This document shows, in pieces, positions 32,936 through 41,364 of a stretch of DNA of 64,000 nt. Source of the stretch: Bailinhaonella thermotolerans (GTDB lineage Bacteria > Actinomycetota > Actinomycetes > Streptosporangiales > Streptosporangiaceae); assembly GCF_003594875.1 (NCBI RefSeq), contig NZ_QZEY01000011.1, positions 124,001 through 188,000 on the forward strand. The letters run 5' to 3'. Each line of letters opens with the position of its first letter. Within the stretch, counting starts at the first letter, position 1. The position numbers were made by a program, and so were the translations under genes. Below the pieces are notes generated by a model that worked only from the letters and a program-made list of their open reading frames with translations, ran no database searches and had not been told where the DNA came from.

Positions 32936-34879
32936 GTGCTCACGTACGGTGGCGACTACAACCCCGAGCAGTGGCCCGAGGAGACCTGGCGCGAGGACGT
33001 CCGGCTGATGCGCCAGGCGGGGGTGAACCTGGTCAACGTGGGCGTCTTCGCCTGGGGCGTCCTGGAGCCCGCGGAGGGGCGCTACGACTTCGGCTGGCTC
33101 GACCGGGTGATCGCGCTGCTGCACGAGAACGGCGTCGGCGTGGACCTGGCCACCCCCACCGCCGCCCCGCCGCCCTGGTTCGCCCGCGCCCACCCCCGGG
33201 CGCTGCCGGTCACCCGCGAGGGCCACACGCTGTGGCCCGGCGGGCGGCAGGCGTTCTGCCCCTCCTCCCCCGACTACCGCGCCGCCGCCCTGCGCGTCAC
33301 CGGGGAGCTCGCCCGGCGGTACGGCGGGCACCCGGCCGTGAAGCTGTGGCACGTGCACAACGAGTACGGCAACCACAACACCTGGTGCTACTGCGACACC
33401 AGCGCCGAGGCCTTCCGCGCCTGGCTGCGCGAGCGGTACGGCGGCCTCGACGGCCTCAACGCCGCCTGGGGCACCGCCTTCTGGAGCCAGCGCTACGGCG
33501 ACTGGGCCGAGGTGCTGCCGCCCCGGCTCGTGCCCGCCCTGCCCAACCCGACGCAGCTCCTCGACTGGCAGCGCTTCTCCGACCAGGCGCACCTGGCCAA
33601 CTTCCGCGCCGAGCGCGACCTCATCCGCTCCGTCGCGCCCGGGACGCCGATCACCACCAACCTCATGGCGATGTCCTGGATCCGGCACCTGGACACCTGG
33701 CGCTGGGCCCAGGAGCTGGACGTGGCCGCCAACGACCACTACATCCGCTCCGACGACCCCGAGTGGTACGTCGAGCTGGCCATGAGCGGCGACCTGATCC
33801 GCTCCTCACGCGGCGGCGCCCCCTGGATGCTCATGGAGACCGCCCCCTCGGCCGTCAACTGGCAGCCCCGCAACCGCGCCAAGGCCCCCGGCGAGCTGCG
33901 CCGCGCCGTCCTGGGGCACGTCGCCAGGGGCGCGGACGGCGTCTCCTTCTTCCAGTGGCGCGCCTCGGCGTTCGGCTCGGAGAAGTTCCACTCCGGGATG
34001 GTCCCCCACGCCGGGCCCGGCACCAAGGTCTTCCGCGAGGTCTGCCGGATCGGCCGGGACCTGCGCGCCCTGGCCGAGGTCGCGGGCGCCCGGGCCGAGC
34101 CCGCCGAGGTCGCGATCCTGTGGGACCAGGACGCCTGGTGGGCCCTGGAGCTCGACTCCCGGCCCACCGTGGACCTGCGCTACTACGAGACCGTCCGGGC
34201 CTGGTACACCGCCCTGCACCGCGACGGCGTGCCGGTGGACTTCGCCTCCCCCGCCGGGGACCTGTCCGGCCGCAGGCTGGTCCTGGCGCCGAGCCTGTAC
34301 CTGGTGACCGACGAGGCCGCCGCCGGGATCGCCCGGCACGCTGCCTCCGGCGGGCACGTGGTCATCGGCCCCTTCAGCGGCGTCGCCGACGAGAACGACC
34401 ACGTCCGGCTGGGTGGCTACCCCGGCGCCTTCCGCGACCTGCTCGGCGTGTGGACCGAGGAGTTCTTCCCGCTGCAGGAGGGCGAGCGCGTCACCGTGGA
34501 GGGCCTGGGCGGGGCGAGCGTCTGGACCGAGCACGTCCACCTGCGCGGGGCCGAGGCCGTGGCCCGCTACGCCGACGGGCCCCTGCCGGGCCTGCCCGCC
34601 GTCACCCGTCACGGCACCGCCTGGTACGTCGCCACCGTCCTGGACGAGGAGCCCCTGGCCGCCCTGCTGCGCACCGTCCGCGCCGCCGCCGGCGTCACCC
34701 CGCCCCCGGCCCTCCCGCGCGGCGTCGAGGCGGTCCGCCGGGGCCGCCACCTCTTCGTGCTCAACCACACCGCCCACCCCGCCCCCGCCCCGGCCCGGGG
34801 CCTGGACCTGCTCACCGGCCTCCCCGCCGCCCCCACCATCCCGCCGGGCGGCGCCGCCGTCATCCGTCTGCCCCGCTGA
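32936..34879 (+). CDS. GH42 beta-galactosidase
   Basis: A 647-residue glycoside hydrolase family 42 enzyme: YGGDYNPEQWPEETW at the N-terminus, catalytic acid/base Glu in HVHNEYGNH (about residue 145), nucleophile Glu in LMETAPSAVNWQ (about 302), then the trimerisation and C-terminal domains. No signal peptide. GTG 32936 is preferred because GGAGGG lies eight bases upstream and family members begin at this point; frames to 32846 are less likely. Divergent from a CUT2-type sugar importer, so the two probably act together: uptake of a galactoside, then intracellular hydrolysis. Confidence 0.92.
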   Translation: MLTYGGDYNPEQWPEETWREDVRLMRQAGVNLVNVGVFAWGVLEPAEGRYDFGWLDRVIALLHENGVGVDLATPTAAPPPWFARAHPRALPVTREGHTLWPGGRQAFCPSSPDYRAAALRVTGELARRYGGHPAVKLWHVHNEYGNHNTWCYCDTSAEAFRAWLRERYGGLDGLNAAWGTAFWSQRYGDWAEVLPPRLVPALPNPTQLLDWQRFSDQAHLANFRAERDLIRSVAPGTPITTNLMAMSWIRHLDTWRWAQELDVAANDHYIRSDDPEWYVELAMSGDLIRSSRGGAPWMLMETAPSAVNWQPRNRAKAPGELRRAVLGHVARGADGVSFFQWRASAFGSEKFHSGMVPHAGPGTKVFREVCRIGRDLRALAEVAGARAEPAEVAILWDQDAWWALELDSRPTVDLRYYETVRAWYTALHRDGVPVDFASPAGDLSGRRLVLAPSLYLVTDEAAAGIARHAASGGHVVIGPFSGVADENDHVRLGGYPGAFRDLLGVWTEEFFPLQEGERVTVEGLGGASVWTEHVHLRGAEAVARYADGPLPGLPAVTRHGTAWYVATVLDEEPLAALLRTVRAAAGVTPPPALPRGVEAVRRGRHLFVLNHTAHPAPAPARGLDLLTGLPAAPTIPPGGAAVIRLPR

Positions 34880-34971
34880 GCGGGCGGGACGCCGTACGGC
34901 GCCGCCATCCCGCTCCGGGGCAGGGAGGGTGACGATCCGCGGGGGTGGGAGGGGGCCCGGGAGCGGGCGGG

Positions 34972-35628
34972 TCAGAGGCGGGACCCGGCCAGGGCGGTGA
35001 CGAGGTGGCGCAGGTCGTCGAGCACGAGGTCGGCGCGGGCGGCCTCGGGGCGGGCGGCGTGCAGGTAGCCCCAGGGGCCGCGGCGGAGCAGGGCGGTGCG
35101 CATCCCGGCGCGGGCCGCGGGCAGGACGTCGTTGTCGAGCCGGTCGCCGACGTACAGGATCTCGGCGGGCTCGCGGCCGGCGACGGCGGCGACCTTGGCG
35201 AAGAACCCGGGCGCGGGCTTCTCCACGCCCCAGGCGGCCGAGGTGTGGACCCCGTCCACGGGCAGGTCCATCGCCAGCAGCGCCGCCTCGGCCTGCGGCG
35301 GCTGGTTGCCCGCCACGATGACGCGGTATCCGGCCTCGCGCAGCGCCGCCAGCGCGGGCCGCACGTCGGGGTACAGGTCGTCGGCGTCGAAGTTCTCCCG
35401 CAGCCCGCCCGGGTCGTCGCGCTCCCAGGCCGCCTGCTCGGCCGCCAGGTCGATGCCGGGCCTGATCAGCTCGAACGCCTCGGGGAAGGACCGGTCGAGG
35501 GCGGCCATCCCGCCGAGCACCCCGAGCATGGTCAGCCGGGGCACGCCCAGCCGGTCCGCCCATCGCGACCAGATCCGCGTCTCGTCGATCAACGTCTCGC
35601 CGACGTCGAACACCACCGCCCCGACCAC
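34972..35628 (-). CDS. HAD-superfamily hydrolase
   Basis: A 218-residue haloacid-dehalogenase-like phosphatase: motif I FDVGETLID (second Asp of the usual DxDxT replaced by Gly-Glu), motif II VIVAGN, motif III Lys in VEKPAPGFF, motif IV YVGDRLDND, with a helical C1 cap between I and II. The first Asp is the nucleophile in this family. The DxGxT version is common in HAD-IA proteins; substrate unknown. Convergent with the GH42 gene. Confidence 0.82.
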   Translation of the reverse strand: MVGAVVFDVGETLIDETRIWSRWADRLGVPRLTMLGVLGGMAALDRSFPEAFELIRPGIDLAAEQAAWERDDPGGLRENFDADDLYPDVRPALAALREAGYRVIVAGNQPPQAEAALLAMDLPVDGVHTSAAWGVEKPAPGFFAKVAAVAGREPAEILYVGDRLDNDVLPAARAGMRTALLRRGPWGYLHAARPEAARADLVLDDLRHLVTALAGSRL

Positions 35629-35701
35629 GGCCTCCCCCTTCTCCCGCTCGGCGCACCGCCGCCCGTACTGTACGGCCTCGCCCGCCCCGCCTCGTCCCCG
35701 C

Positions 35702-35737
35702 CCCCGGCCGTACGGCTCGCGAGCCGTACGGCCGGGG
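35702..35737. terminator. 36-bp uninterrupted palindrome downstream of the principal sigma gene
   Basis: CCCCGGCCGTACGGCTCG followed directly by its exact complement, with no spacer. It lies 132 bp after the sigma-factor stop and 74 bp upstream of the HAD start on the same strand. It is probably the sigma-gene terminator, or a large symmetrical protein site. Confidence 0.6.
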
Positions 35738-35868
35738 CGGGGCGGGGTCGCAGGACGCGCTCGCGCCGCCGCCGGGCCTGGCGGAGGGCCGCGCCGGGCA
35801 GGAGCGCGGCGAGGAAGCCGGTCTCGCGCGACGCGCGGCGCCGACCAGCGGCCGAGCGCCGCGTCCCC

Positions 35869-36936
35869 CTACTCCAGGTAGTCGCGCAGCACGAGGGAGC
35901 GCGAGGGGTGGCGGAGCTTGGACATCGTCTTGGACTCGATCTGGCGGATGCGCTCGCGCGTCACGCCGTAGACCTTGCCGATCTCGTCCAGGGTCCTCGG
36001 CTGCCCGTCGGTCAGGCCGAACCGCATCGAGACCACGCCGGCCTCGCGCTCGCTCAGCGTGTCCAGCACGCCGTGGAGCTGCTCCTGCAGCAGGGTGAAC
36101 GACACCGCCTCGGAGGGGGTGATCGCCTCGGAGTCCTCGATGAGGTCGCCGAACACGCTGTCGCCCTCCTCGCCCAGCGGGGTCTGCAGCGAGATGGGCT
36201 CGCGGCCGTACCGCTGCACCTCCATGACCTTCTCGGGGGTCATGTCCAGTTCGGCGGCCAGTTCCTCCGGCGTCGGGTCGCGGCCCAGGTCCTGGAGCAT
36301 CTGCCGCTGGAGCCGGGCCAGCTTGTTGATCACCTCGACCATGTGGACCGGGATGCGGATCGTGCGCGCCTGGTCCGCCATGGCCCGGGTGATCGCCTGC
36401 TTGATCCACCAGGTGGCGTAGGTGGAGAACTTGAAGCCCTTGGTGTAGTCGAACTTCTCGACCGTCCTGATCAGGCCCAGGTTGCCCTCCTGGATCAGGT
36501 CCAGGAGCTGCATGCCGCGGCCGGTGTACCGCTTGGCCAGCGAGACGACCAGGCGCAGGTTGGCGGCCAGCAGGTGGTCCTTGGCCCGGCGGCCGTCCTC
36601 GGCCACCCACTCCAGCTCGGCGCGCAGGTCCGGGGACAGGGAGTCGCCCTCGGAGTCCAGCCGCTCCTGCGCGAACAGGCCGGCCTCGATGCGCTTGGCG
36701 AGTTCGACCTCCTGCGCGGCGTTGAGCAGGGGGACCTTGCCGATCTGCTTGAGGTAGTCCTTGACCGGGTCCGCCGTCGCCCCGGCCGCGGTGATCACCG
36801 CCTCGGGCTCGCCGTCGCCGTCGTCGTCCTCGGCGAGGACCGCGCCGTCCGCGCCGTCCTCGTCGTCCTCCACCGCGGTCAGCACGAGCTCCTCCTCGGT
36901 CTCCGCCGCTCGACGGTTGGGGTCTTGCCTGTCCAC
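35869..36936 (-). CDS. sigA: Principal-type RNA polymerase sigma factor (HrdB/SigA core)
   Basis: A sigma-70 protein of about 355 residues. Region 1.2 begins [19 protein letters not shown]. Regions 2.1-2.4 contain [29 protein letters not shown] and [16 protein letters not shown]. Region 4.2 ends [20 protein letters not shown] then RDYLE. The core is almost identical, from memory, to Streptomyces HrdB, the essential housekeeping sigma. The long Lys/Ala-rich N-terminus of HrdB is absent, replaced by about 50 acidic residues. Start uncertain: GTG 36936 has GGGAG ten bases upstream, while ATG 37068 and a GTG at 37011 lack ribosome sites. The adjacent suhB-like gene matches the mycobacterial sigA neighbourhood. 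Confidence 0.88.
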   Translation of the reverse strand: MDRQDPNRRAAETEEELVLTAVEDDEDGADGAVLAEDDDGDGEPEAVITAAGATADPVKDYLKQIGKVPLLNAAQEVELAKRIEAGLFAQERLDSEGDSLSPDLRAELEWVAEDGRRAKDHLLAANLRLVVSLAKRYTGRGMQLLDLIQEGNLGLIRTVEKFDYTKGFKFSTYATWWIKQAITRAMADQARTIRIPVHMVEVINKLARLQRQMLQDLGRDPTPEELAAELDMTPEKVMEVQRYGREPISLQTPLGEEGDSVFGDLIEDSEAITPSEAVSFTLLQEQLHGVLDTLSEREAGVVSMRFGLTDGQPRTLDEIGKVYGVTRERIRQIESKTMSKLRHPSRSLVLRDYLE

Positions 36937-37105
36937 GTGCAGTCTGCTCCCGTCGTCCGCCTGAGTGACCGCACCGGTGCGCAGCGTCAGCGACGCTGTG
37001 ACCAGCGACACCCCGCCAACGTCCGGTTCCCGTCCCGGTATTCCCGCCGCTGCGGACGGTGAGATCATCCGGGCCCCGGATCGCCCCGTCCGGCCCGGGA
37101 TCGCC

Positions 37106-37924
37106 TCACCCCGCGGCCCGCCACGGCCGGGTCGCCGCCCACGCCGCCGAGGTCTCCAGCGGGTACTCCCCCACCGCCGCCAGGTAGCCCGGCGCCAGCC
37201 ACGGCGGCTCGCCCGGCCGCGCCCGGAGCGGGACATAGCGCCCTCCGGCCCGCGTCACCAGGGCGTACCCGGCCGCCACGTCCCACGGCTTGATCGAGTT
37301 GCTCAGCGCCACGTCCGCCCAGCCGCACGCCACGTGCGCCAGCGCCAGCGCCGCGCTCCCCGGCCGCCGCAGCGTCCCGAACCCCGTCACCAGGTCGCCG
37401 AACCGCTCCAGCGCCCCCGGCTCGCGCGCCTCCCCCGGGCTGGGGTACCCGGTCAGGAGCAGCGCCCGCTCGTCCGAGCCCGCCCCCGCCGCGCGGATCG
37501 GCGTCCCGTTCAGGAACGCGCCCTCCGGCCCGGCGGTGAACAGCTCGTCGCGCACCGGGTCGTAGATCGCCCCCGCGACCAGTTCGCCGTCCAGCTCCAC
37601 GCCCACCGAGGTGCAGAACATCGCCATCCCGTGGGTGAAGTTGGCCGTCCCGTCGATCGGGTCGACGTACCAGACCGCCGGCCCGTCGCCGGACGGCCCC
37701 TGCTCCTCGCCCACGATCCGGCTGCCGGGGTGCCGCTCCAGGATCAGCGCGCGGATCACCCGCTCGGCCTCCCGGTCGTGCTCCGTCACCGGATCGTGGT
37801 GGTCCTCCTTGAACTCCACCCCCATCCCCCGCGACCGGAACGCCTCCCGCAGCAGGTCCCCCACCGCCGTCGCCGCGTCCGCCGCCGTCCGCGCCAGTTC
37901 CTCCCGCTCCCCGTCCCCGGCCAC
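37106..37924 (-). CDS. suhB: Inositol monophosphatase family protein
   Basis: A 272-residue IMPase-like phosphatase with the metal-binding motifs VGEEQG (Glu), [12 protein letters not shown] (DPIDGT) and KPWDVAAG (WD motif). These bind Mg and hydrolyse myo-inositol-1-phosphate or related sugar phosphates, here probably for inositol and phosphoinositide supply. GTG 37924 is chosen because GGAGG precedes it by about seven bases; a GTG six bases earlier overlaps that site. It lies upstream of the sigma gene on the same strand, as suhB does near mycobacterial sigA. Confidence 0.88.
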   Translation of the reverse strand: MAGDGEREELARTAADAATAVGDLLREAFRSRGMGVEFKEDHHDPVTEHDREAERVIRALILERHPGSRIVGEEQGPSGDGPAVWYVDPIDGTANFTHGMAMFCTSVGVELDGELVAGAIYDPVRDELFTAGPEGAFLNGTPIRAAGAGSDERALLLTGYPSPGEAREPGALERFGDLVTGFGTLRRPGSAALALAHVACGWADVALSNSIKPWDVAAGYALVTRAGGRYVPLRARPGEPPWLAPGYLAAVGEYPLETSAAWAATRPWRAAG

Positions 37925-38143
37925 GCTCACCCCTCCGTCCCGTGTCGTCTCCCTCCCCTCACTCTTCACCCCCGGGCCCCGCGCCCCGCACCCCGCCCCC
38001 TCCTTTTCCCGTACGGCCCGCGCCCGCGCGCCCCGCGACCGCCGTACGGCCCGCGGCCCGGCCCTGCTCCGCGCCGGCCGTACCGGCGCGATCATGGGAC
38101 GGGGCCGGTCACGACGAGGGGGCACCTCGTTGAAGCGAGATGC

Positions 38144-38167
38144 AATTTTGGATTTGCCTCCAAAATT
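38144..38167. promoter_or_regulatory. TetR operator dyad
   Basis: AATTTTGG, eight bases, CCAAAATT: perfect arms in a striking AT-rich patch. It is followed by TTAGACT, a -10 candidate that would start transcription at or near the GTG at 38190. Likely autoregulatory operator of the following TetR gene. Confidence 0.75.
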
Positions 38168-38189
38168 TCAGACGCTTAGACTTCGCGGC

Positions 38190-38843
38190 GTGAACGAGAG
38201 CCTGCGGGAGCGCAAGAAGCGGCGCACTCGGCAGCACATCCGCGACGTGGCGATGGGGCTGTTCGTCGAGCGCGGCTTCGACCAGGTCACGATCGCCGAG
38301 GTCGCCGACGCCGCCGACGTGTCCGTCAACACCGTCTACAACTACTTCGACGCCAAGGAGGACCTGGTCCTCCCACCGGACCAGGCGTCCCCGCACCGCC
38401 TGGCCGACATCGTGCGCGAGCGCGCCCCCGGCCAGTCCGCCGCCCGCGCGGTGCTGGCCCGCCTGCGCGAGGAGACGCGCCGCCACGACCGCGCCGTCGG
38501 CCTGGGCGACGGCTTCGCCCGCGTGCTGGCCATGATGCGGGCCGCCCCCACGCTCACCGCCCGCCTCAGCGACCTGGGCGTCCAGATGACCGCCGAGCTG
38601 GCCGCCGTCCTGGCCGAGGAGACCGGGGCGGCCCCGGGCGACCCGCTGCCGCGCCTGGTGGCGTCCCAGATCGGCTGGTTCCACACGCTGGTCTACGCCG
38701 AGATCGGCGAGCGCGTCACCGCCGGGGACCCGCCCGCCGCGATCGCCGCCGACGTCCTCACCCTGCTCGACGCCGTCGAGGACCTGCTCGGCGACCACGT
38801 CCTGGCCTACGCCACCCGCGAGGAGACCGCATGTTCAGAGTGA
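38190..38843 (+). CDS. TetR-family transcriptional regulator
   Basis: A 217-residue TetR protein: basic N-terminus RERKKRRTRQHIRDVAMGLF, HTH FDQVTIAEVADAADVSVNTVYNYFDAKEDL, and a helical C-terminal domain. It starts at GTG 38190, possibly leaderless. It overlaps by 13 bp the small DUF6204-like gene, which it probably co-regulates. The N-terminal pattern is close to TetR proteins that control small stress or efflux genes; the ligand is unknown. Confidence 0.88.
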   Translation: MNESLRERKKRRTRQHIRDVAMGLFVERGFDQVTIAEVADAADVSVNTVYNYFDAKEDLVLPPDQASPHRLADIVRERAPGQSAARAVLARLREETRRHDRAVGLGDGFARVLAMMRAAPTLTARLSDLGVQMTAELAAVLAEETGAAPGDPLPRLVASQIGWFHTLVYAEIGERVTAGDPPAAIAADVLTLLDAVEDLLGDHVLAYATREETACSE

Positions 38844-39127
38844 CCGTCCGGGGCGTCTTCGGGGAGCTCTCCCCGCAGGCCCGCGCCGCCCTGCGCGAGG
38901 GCTCCGACCCGTTCCAGGCCGCCTACACCGGGGCGGGGACCTTCACCACCGACCCGGCCGTGTCGGCCTTCACCTTCCGCTGCTCCCCCGCGACCGGCCC
39001 GGACGACGACGAGGAGTCCGCGGCGAAGCTGGCCCTCTCGGCCCTGGCCGCCCACGGCCACCCGCACCGGATCCTCGACGTGGCCGTCACCGACCTGAGC
39101 ACCGTCAAGATCCGCCGCCGGCGCTGA
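38831..39127 (+). CDS. Small DUF6204-like protein
   Basis: A 98-residue cytoplasmic protein: MFRVTVRGVFGELSPQAR at the start, FTFRCSP in the middle, and the Lys/Arg ending TDLSTVKIRRRR. I recall this pattern as DUF6204, commonly encoded directly after a TetR gene. The start overlaps the TetR end by 13 bp, implying translational coupling. Function unknown. Confidence 0.7.
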   Translation: MFRVTVRGVFGELSPQARAALREGSDPFQAAYTGAGTFTTDPAVSAFTFRCSPATGPDDDEESAAKLALSALAAHGHPHRILDVAVTDLSTVKIRRRR

Positions 39128-39197
39128 GACCGCCGAGACCGCGGCGACGTGTCGCGCCGCGCCGCCGGGCCGGGCTCGCATATCCGCGCGTTTGTCA

Positions 39198-39213
39198 GGA
39201 CATCTTGATGTCC
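39198..39213. promoter_or_regulatory. GntR operator
   Basis: GGACATC tt GATGTCC, a perfect 16-bp palindrome 15 bp before the GTG of the GntR gene. It sits where the -10 region of a leaderless or short-leader promoter would be, so binding should block its own transcription. Confidence 0.7.
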
Positions 39214-39227
39214 GCTACGCTGATCAC

Positions 39228-39968
39228 GTGAGCACGAAGCTGGGGATCGAGCTCGACCGGTCGAGCCCGGTGCCGCTGTACTTCCAGGTCGCCGAGCAGA
39301 TCGCCGAGGCCATCCGCACCGGGGCGCTGGCGCCCGGGGCGCGCCTGGACAACGAGATACTGCTGGCCGACCAGCTCGGCCTGTCCCGGCCCACGATCCG
39401 CCAGGCGATCCAGTATCTCGTGGACAAGGGACTGCTCGTGCGCAAGCGCGGCGTCGGCACCCAGGTCGTGCACGGGCAGGTCAAGCGCTCCGTCGAGCTC
39501 ACCAGCCTGCACGACGACCTGCGCCGCGCCGGGCAGGAGCCCACGACGCGCGTGCTGTCCCTGGCGTCCGTCCCCGCCGACGAGGAGATCGCCCGCGTCC
39601 TCGGCGTCACCCCCGGCGAGGACGTGCTCCGCCTGGAGCGCCTGCGCTTCGCCGACGCCGAGCCGCTGGCGCTGCTGCACAACTGGCTCCCTCTCGGCCT
39701 GGCCCCGCTCACCGCCGACAACCTCGCCGAGCGCGGCCTGTACGAACTCCTGCGCGGCGCCGGGGTGCAGATGCGCGTCGCCAACCAGCGGATCGGCGCC
39801 CGTGCCGCCACCGCCGCCGAGGCCCGTCTCCTCGGCGAACGCCGCGGGGCGCCCCTGCTCACCATGGTCCGCACCACCTACGACGACCAGGGCCGCGCCG
39901 TCGAGCACGGCTCCCACGTCTACCGCGCCACCCTCTACACCCTGGAGGTCACCCTCATCGAGCGGTGA
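39228..39968 (+). CDS. GntR/HutC-family transcriptional regulator
   Basis: A 246-residue GntR regulator of the HutC subfamily: winged helix at about residues 10-75 (PLYFQVAEQIAEAIRTGAL, GLSRPTIRQAIQYLVDKGLL) and a UTRA effector domain from about 95 to 240. GTG 39228 is preferred over the GTG at 39192, which lies upstream of the palindrome. No catabolic gene is adjacent; the next gene encodes a lipoprotein 56 bp downstream. Confidence 0.9.
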   Translation: MSTKLGIELDRSSPVPLYFQVAEQIAEAIRTGALAPGARLDNEILLADQLGLSRPTIRQAIQYLVDKGLLVRKRGVGTQVVHGQVKRSVELTSLHDDLRRAGQEPTTRVLSLASVPADEEIARVLGVTPGEDVLRLERLRFADAEPLALLHNWLPLGLAPLTADNLAERGLYELLRGAGVQMRVANQRIGARAATAAEARLLGERRGAPLLTMVRTTYDDQGRAVEHGSHVYRATLYTLEVTLIER

Positions 39969-40024
39969 TCATCCTCCGATATCCTTCGGGACCGCACCGA
40001 GCGAGCCGTCCCGAAGAGGAGAGC

Positions 40025-40714
40025 ATGACCGCCGCCCCCGCCCATCGACCCCGCGTCACGCTCACCGGTGGCGCCCTCCTCCTCGCCCTCGCCCTGGCCG
40101 GCTGCCAGGCGTCCGGCGGCGCCCCCGCCCCGGCCGGCGCGCCCGGGACCGTGAGCGCGACCGCCTCCGCGGCGGACCCGGCGGGGAGCCCGGCTGGTCG
40201 CCCGGCGGAGAGCCCGGCGGGGATCGCCGCCGGGGAGCCGCCGAGCGGGCCCACCACCGCCCCGCCGGCCGATCGAGCGGGGAAGGGCGGCCCCGCCCCC
40301 TGCCGCGCCGCGGCTCTGCGCGCCGAGACGCAGGAGCAGGAGTCGGACTCCGAGGAGAAGGTCCTGGCTACCCTCATCCTCACCAACACCTCGGCCGCCC
40401 CCTGTCACATCCCCGCCGGCTGGGCGCCGCTCGGCGGCGGCGCGCCCGGCGCCTACCGGGCCCTGCCGGCCGAGCGGCGCGAGCACCCCGGCCCGGGCGT
40501 GGCCACCACCCTCAAGCCCGGCGCCTCGGTCTTCGCCGGCCTGCTCTGGGGCACCGGCCCCGACTGCCCCGGCCCCGGCTCCCTCGCCGTGTCCTGGAAC
40601 GGCTCATGGATCCCCGTGGAGTCCCGCTGGACAAACGGCCCCCGCCCGGCCTGCGAGGGCACGCTCGTCCTGGGGACGCTCCAGCCCATCATGAACGGCG
40701 TCAACTTCACCTGA
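40025..40714 (+). CDS. DUF4232-type lipoprotein
   Basis: A 229-residue exported protein: signal with lipobox LAGC at about residue 28, a 50-residue Ala/Pro/Gly/Ser-rich stalk, then a beta-rich domain with paired Cys (PCRAAAL, APCHIPAGW, GPDCPGPG, RPACEGT) and LILTNTSAAPCHI, typical of DUF4232 proteins displayed on the actinobacterial cell surface. GAGGAG precedes the ATG. It lies behind the GntR gene and may be co-transcribed. Function unknown. Confidence 0.8.
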   Translation: MTAAPAHRPRVTLTGGALLLALALAGCQASGGAPAPAGAPGTVSATASAADPAGSPAGRPAESPAGIAAGEPPSGPTTAPPADRAGKGGPAPCRAAALRAETQEQESDSEEKVLATLILTNTSAAPCHIPAGWAPLGGGAPGAYRALPAERREHPGPGVATTLKPGASVFAGLLWGTGPDCPGPGSLAVSWNGSWIPVESRWTNGPRPACEGTLVLGTLQPIMNGVNFT

Positions 40715-40821
40715 CCGGCCCGGCCCCAGCCGCCCGGTGGACTCCACCCTGCGGCCGGGCCGGGGCCTCCCCGGCCCGGCGCTCCCGGTGTCCCCATCCG
40801 GACACCCGCCGCGTATTGACA

Positions 40822-40854
40822 GATGATCACGCCCCGGCGACCGTCGTGATCATC
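40822..40854. promoter_or_regulatory. Inverted repeat just after a TTGACA box
   Basis: GATGATCACG, 13 bases, CGTGATCATC: perfect 10-bp arms. TTGACA (40816-40821) abuts its left arm, so the dyad would cover the promoter of the small secreted protein at 40903. The arms share TGATCA with the palindromic elements at 19912 and 20435. Confidence 0.6.
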
Positions 40855-40902
40855 CAGCGCCGCCGCCCCGGCGCGCGCGGACCGGCAGGGAAGGACTGCT
40901 AC

Positions 40903-41325
40903 ATGCGTCTCCGGAGCGCCGCCACGGCGGCAACCTCCCTGGTCACGTTGATGGCCCTGCTCATCGCGCTGGCCTCGCCCGCCCACGCCACGTCGTACAG
41001 CCTCTACGGCGACAACGGCTACGGTTCCGCCCGGCTCGACTACACCTACTACGCCTCCAGCCACCCGAGCGGCTGGTACGTCGCGTACACCGACAACACG
41101 AACCTCTTCGACGACGGCGGGGACGGCTACGGCACCGTCATCCGCGTCACCTACAACACCCCGTCCGGCTCGGGCTCGGAGCTCACCGCCTACGCCACCG
41201 ACGGCGACTACTCCTACGGGCCGGAGTACAGCGGCAGCCCCGTCCGCGACGTCCGCTTCTACCTGTGCCGCTACAACAGCAGGAACGGCACGGCCATCTC
41301 GCCCTGCGTGCGCATGACCACCTGA
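40903..41325 (+). CDS. Small secreted Tyr/Ser/Gly/Asp-rich protein
   Basis: A 140-residue protein with a Sec signal peptide (RLRSAATAATSLVTLMALLI, then ALASPAHA as the likely cleavage site near residue 29). The mature 110 residues are rich in Tyr, Ser, Gly and Asp (YSLYGDNGYGSARLDYTYYA) and have two Cys near the C-terminus (FYLCRYN and SPCVRM) that could form a disulphide. The look is of a small beta-sheet surface protein; no family recognised. GGAAGGA lies eight bases before the ATG, and an operator-like dyad lies upstream. Convergent with menD. Confidence 0.75.
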   Translation: MRLRSAATAATSLVTLMALLIALASPAHATSYSLYGDNGYGSARLDYTYYASSHPSGWYVAYTDNTNLFDDGGDGYGTVIRVTYNTPSGSGSELTAYATDGDYSYGPEYSGSPVRDVRFYLCRYNSRNGTAISPCVRMTT

Positions 41326-41364
41326 CGCCCGGCGCGCCGGCCGCGCCCGGGCGCGCACGAGCGC

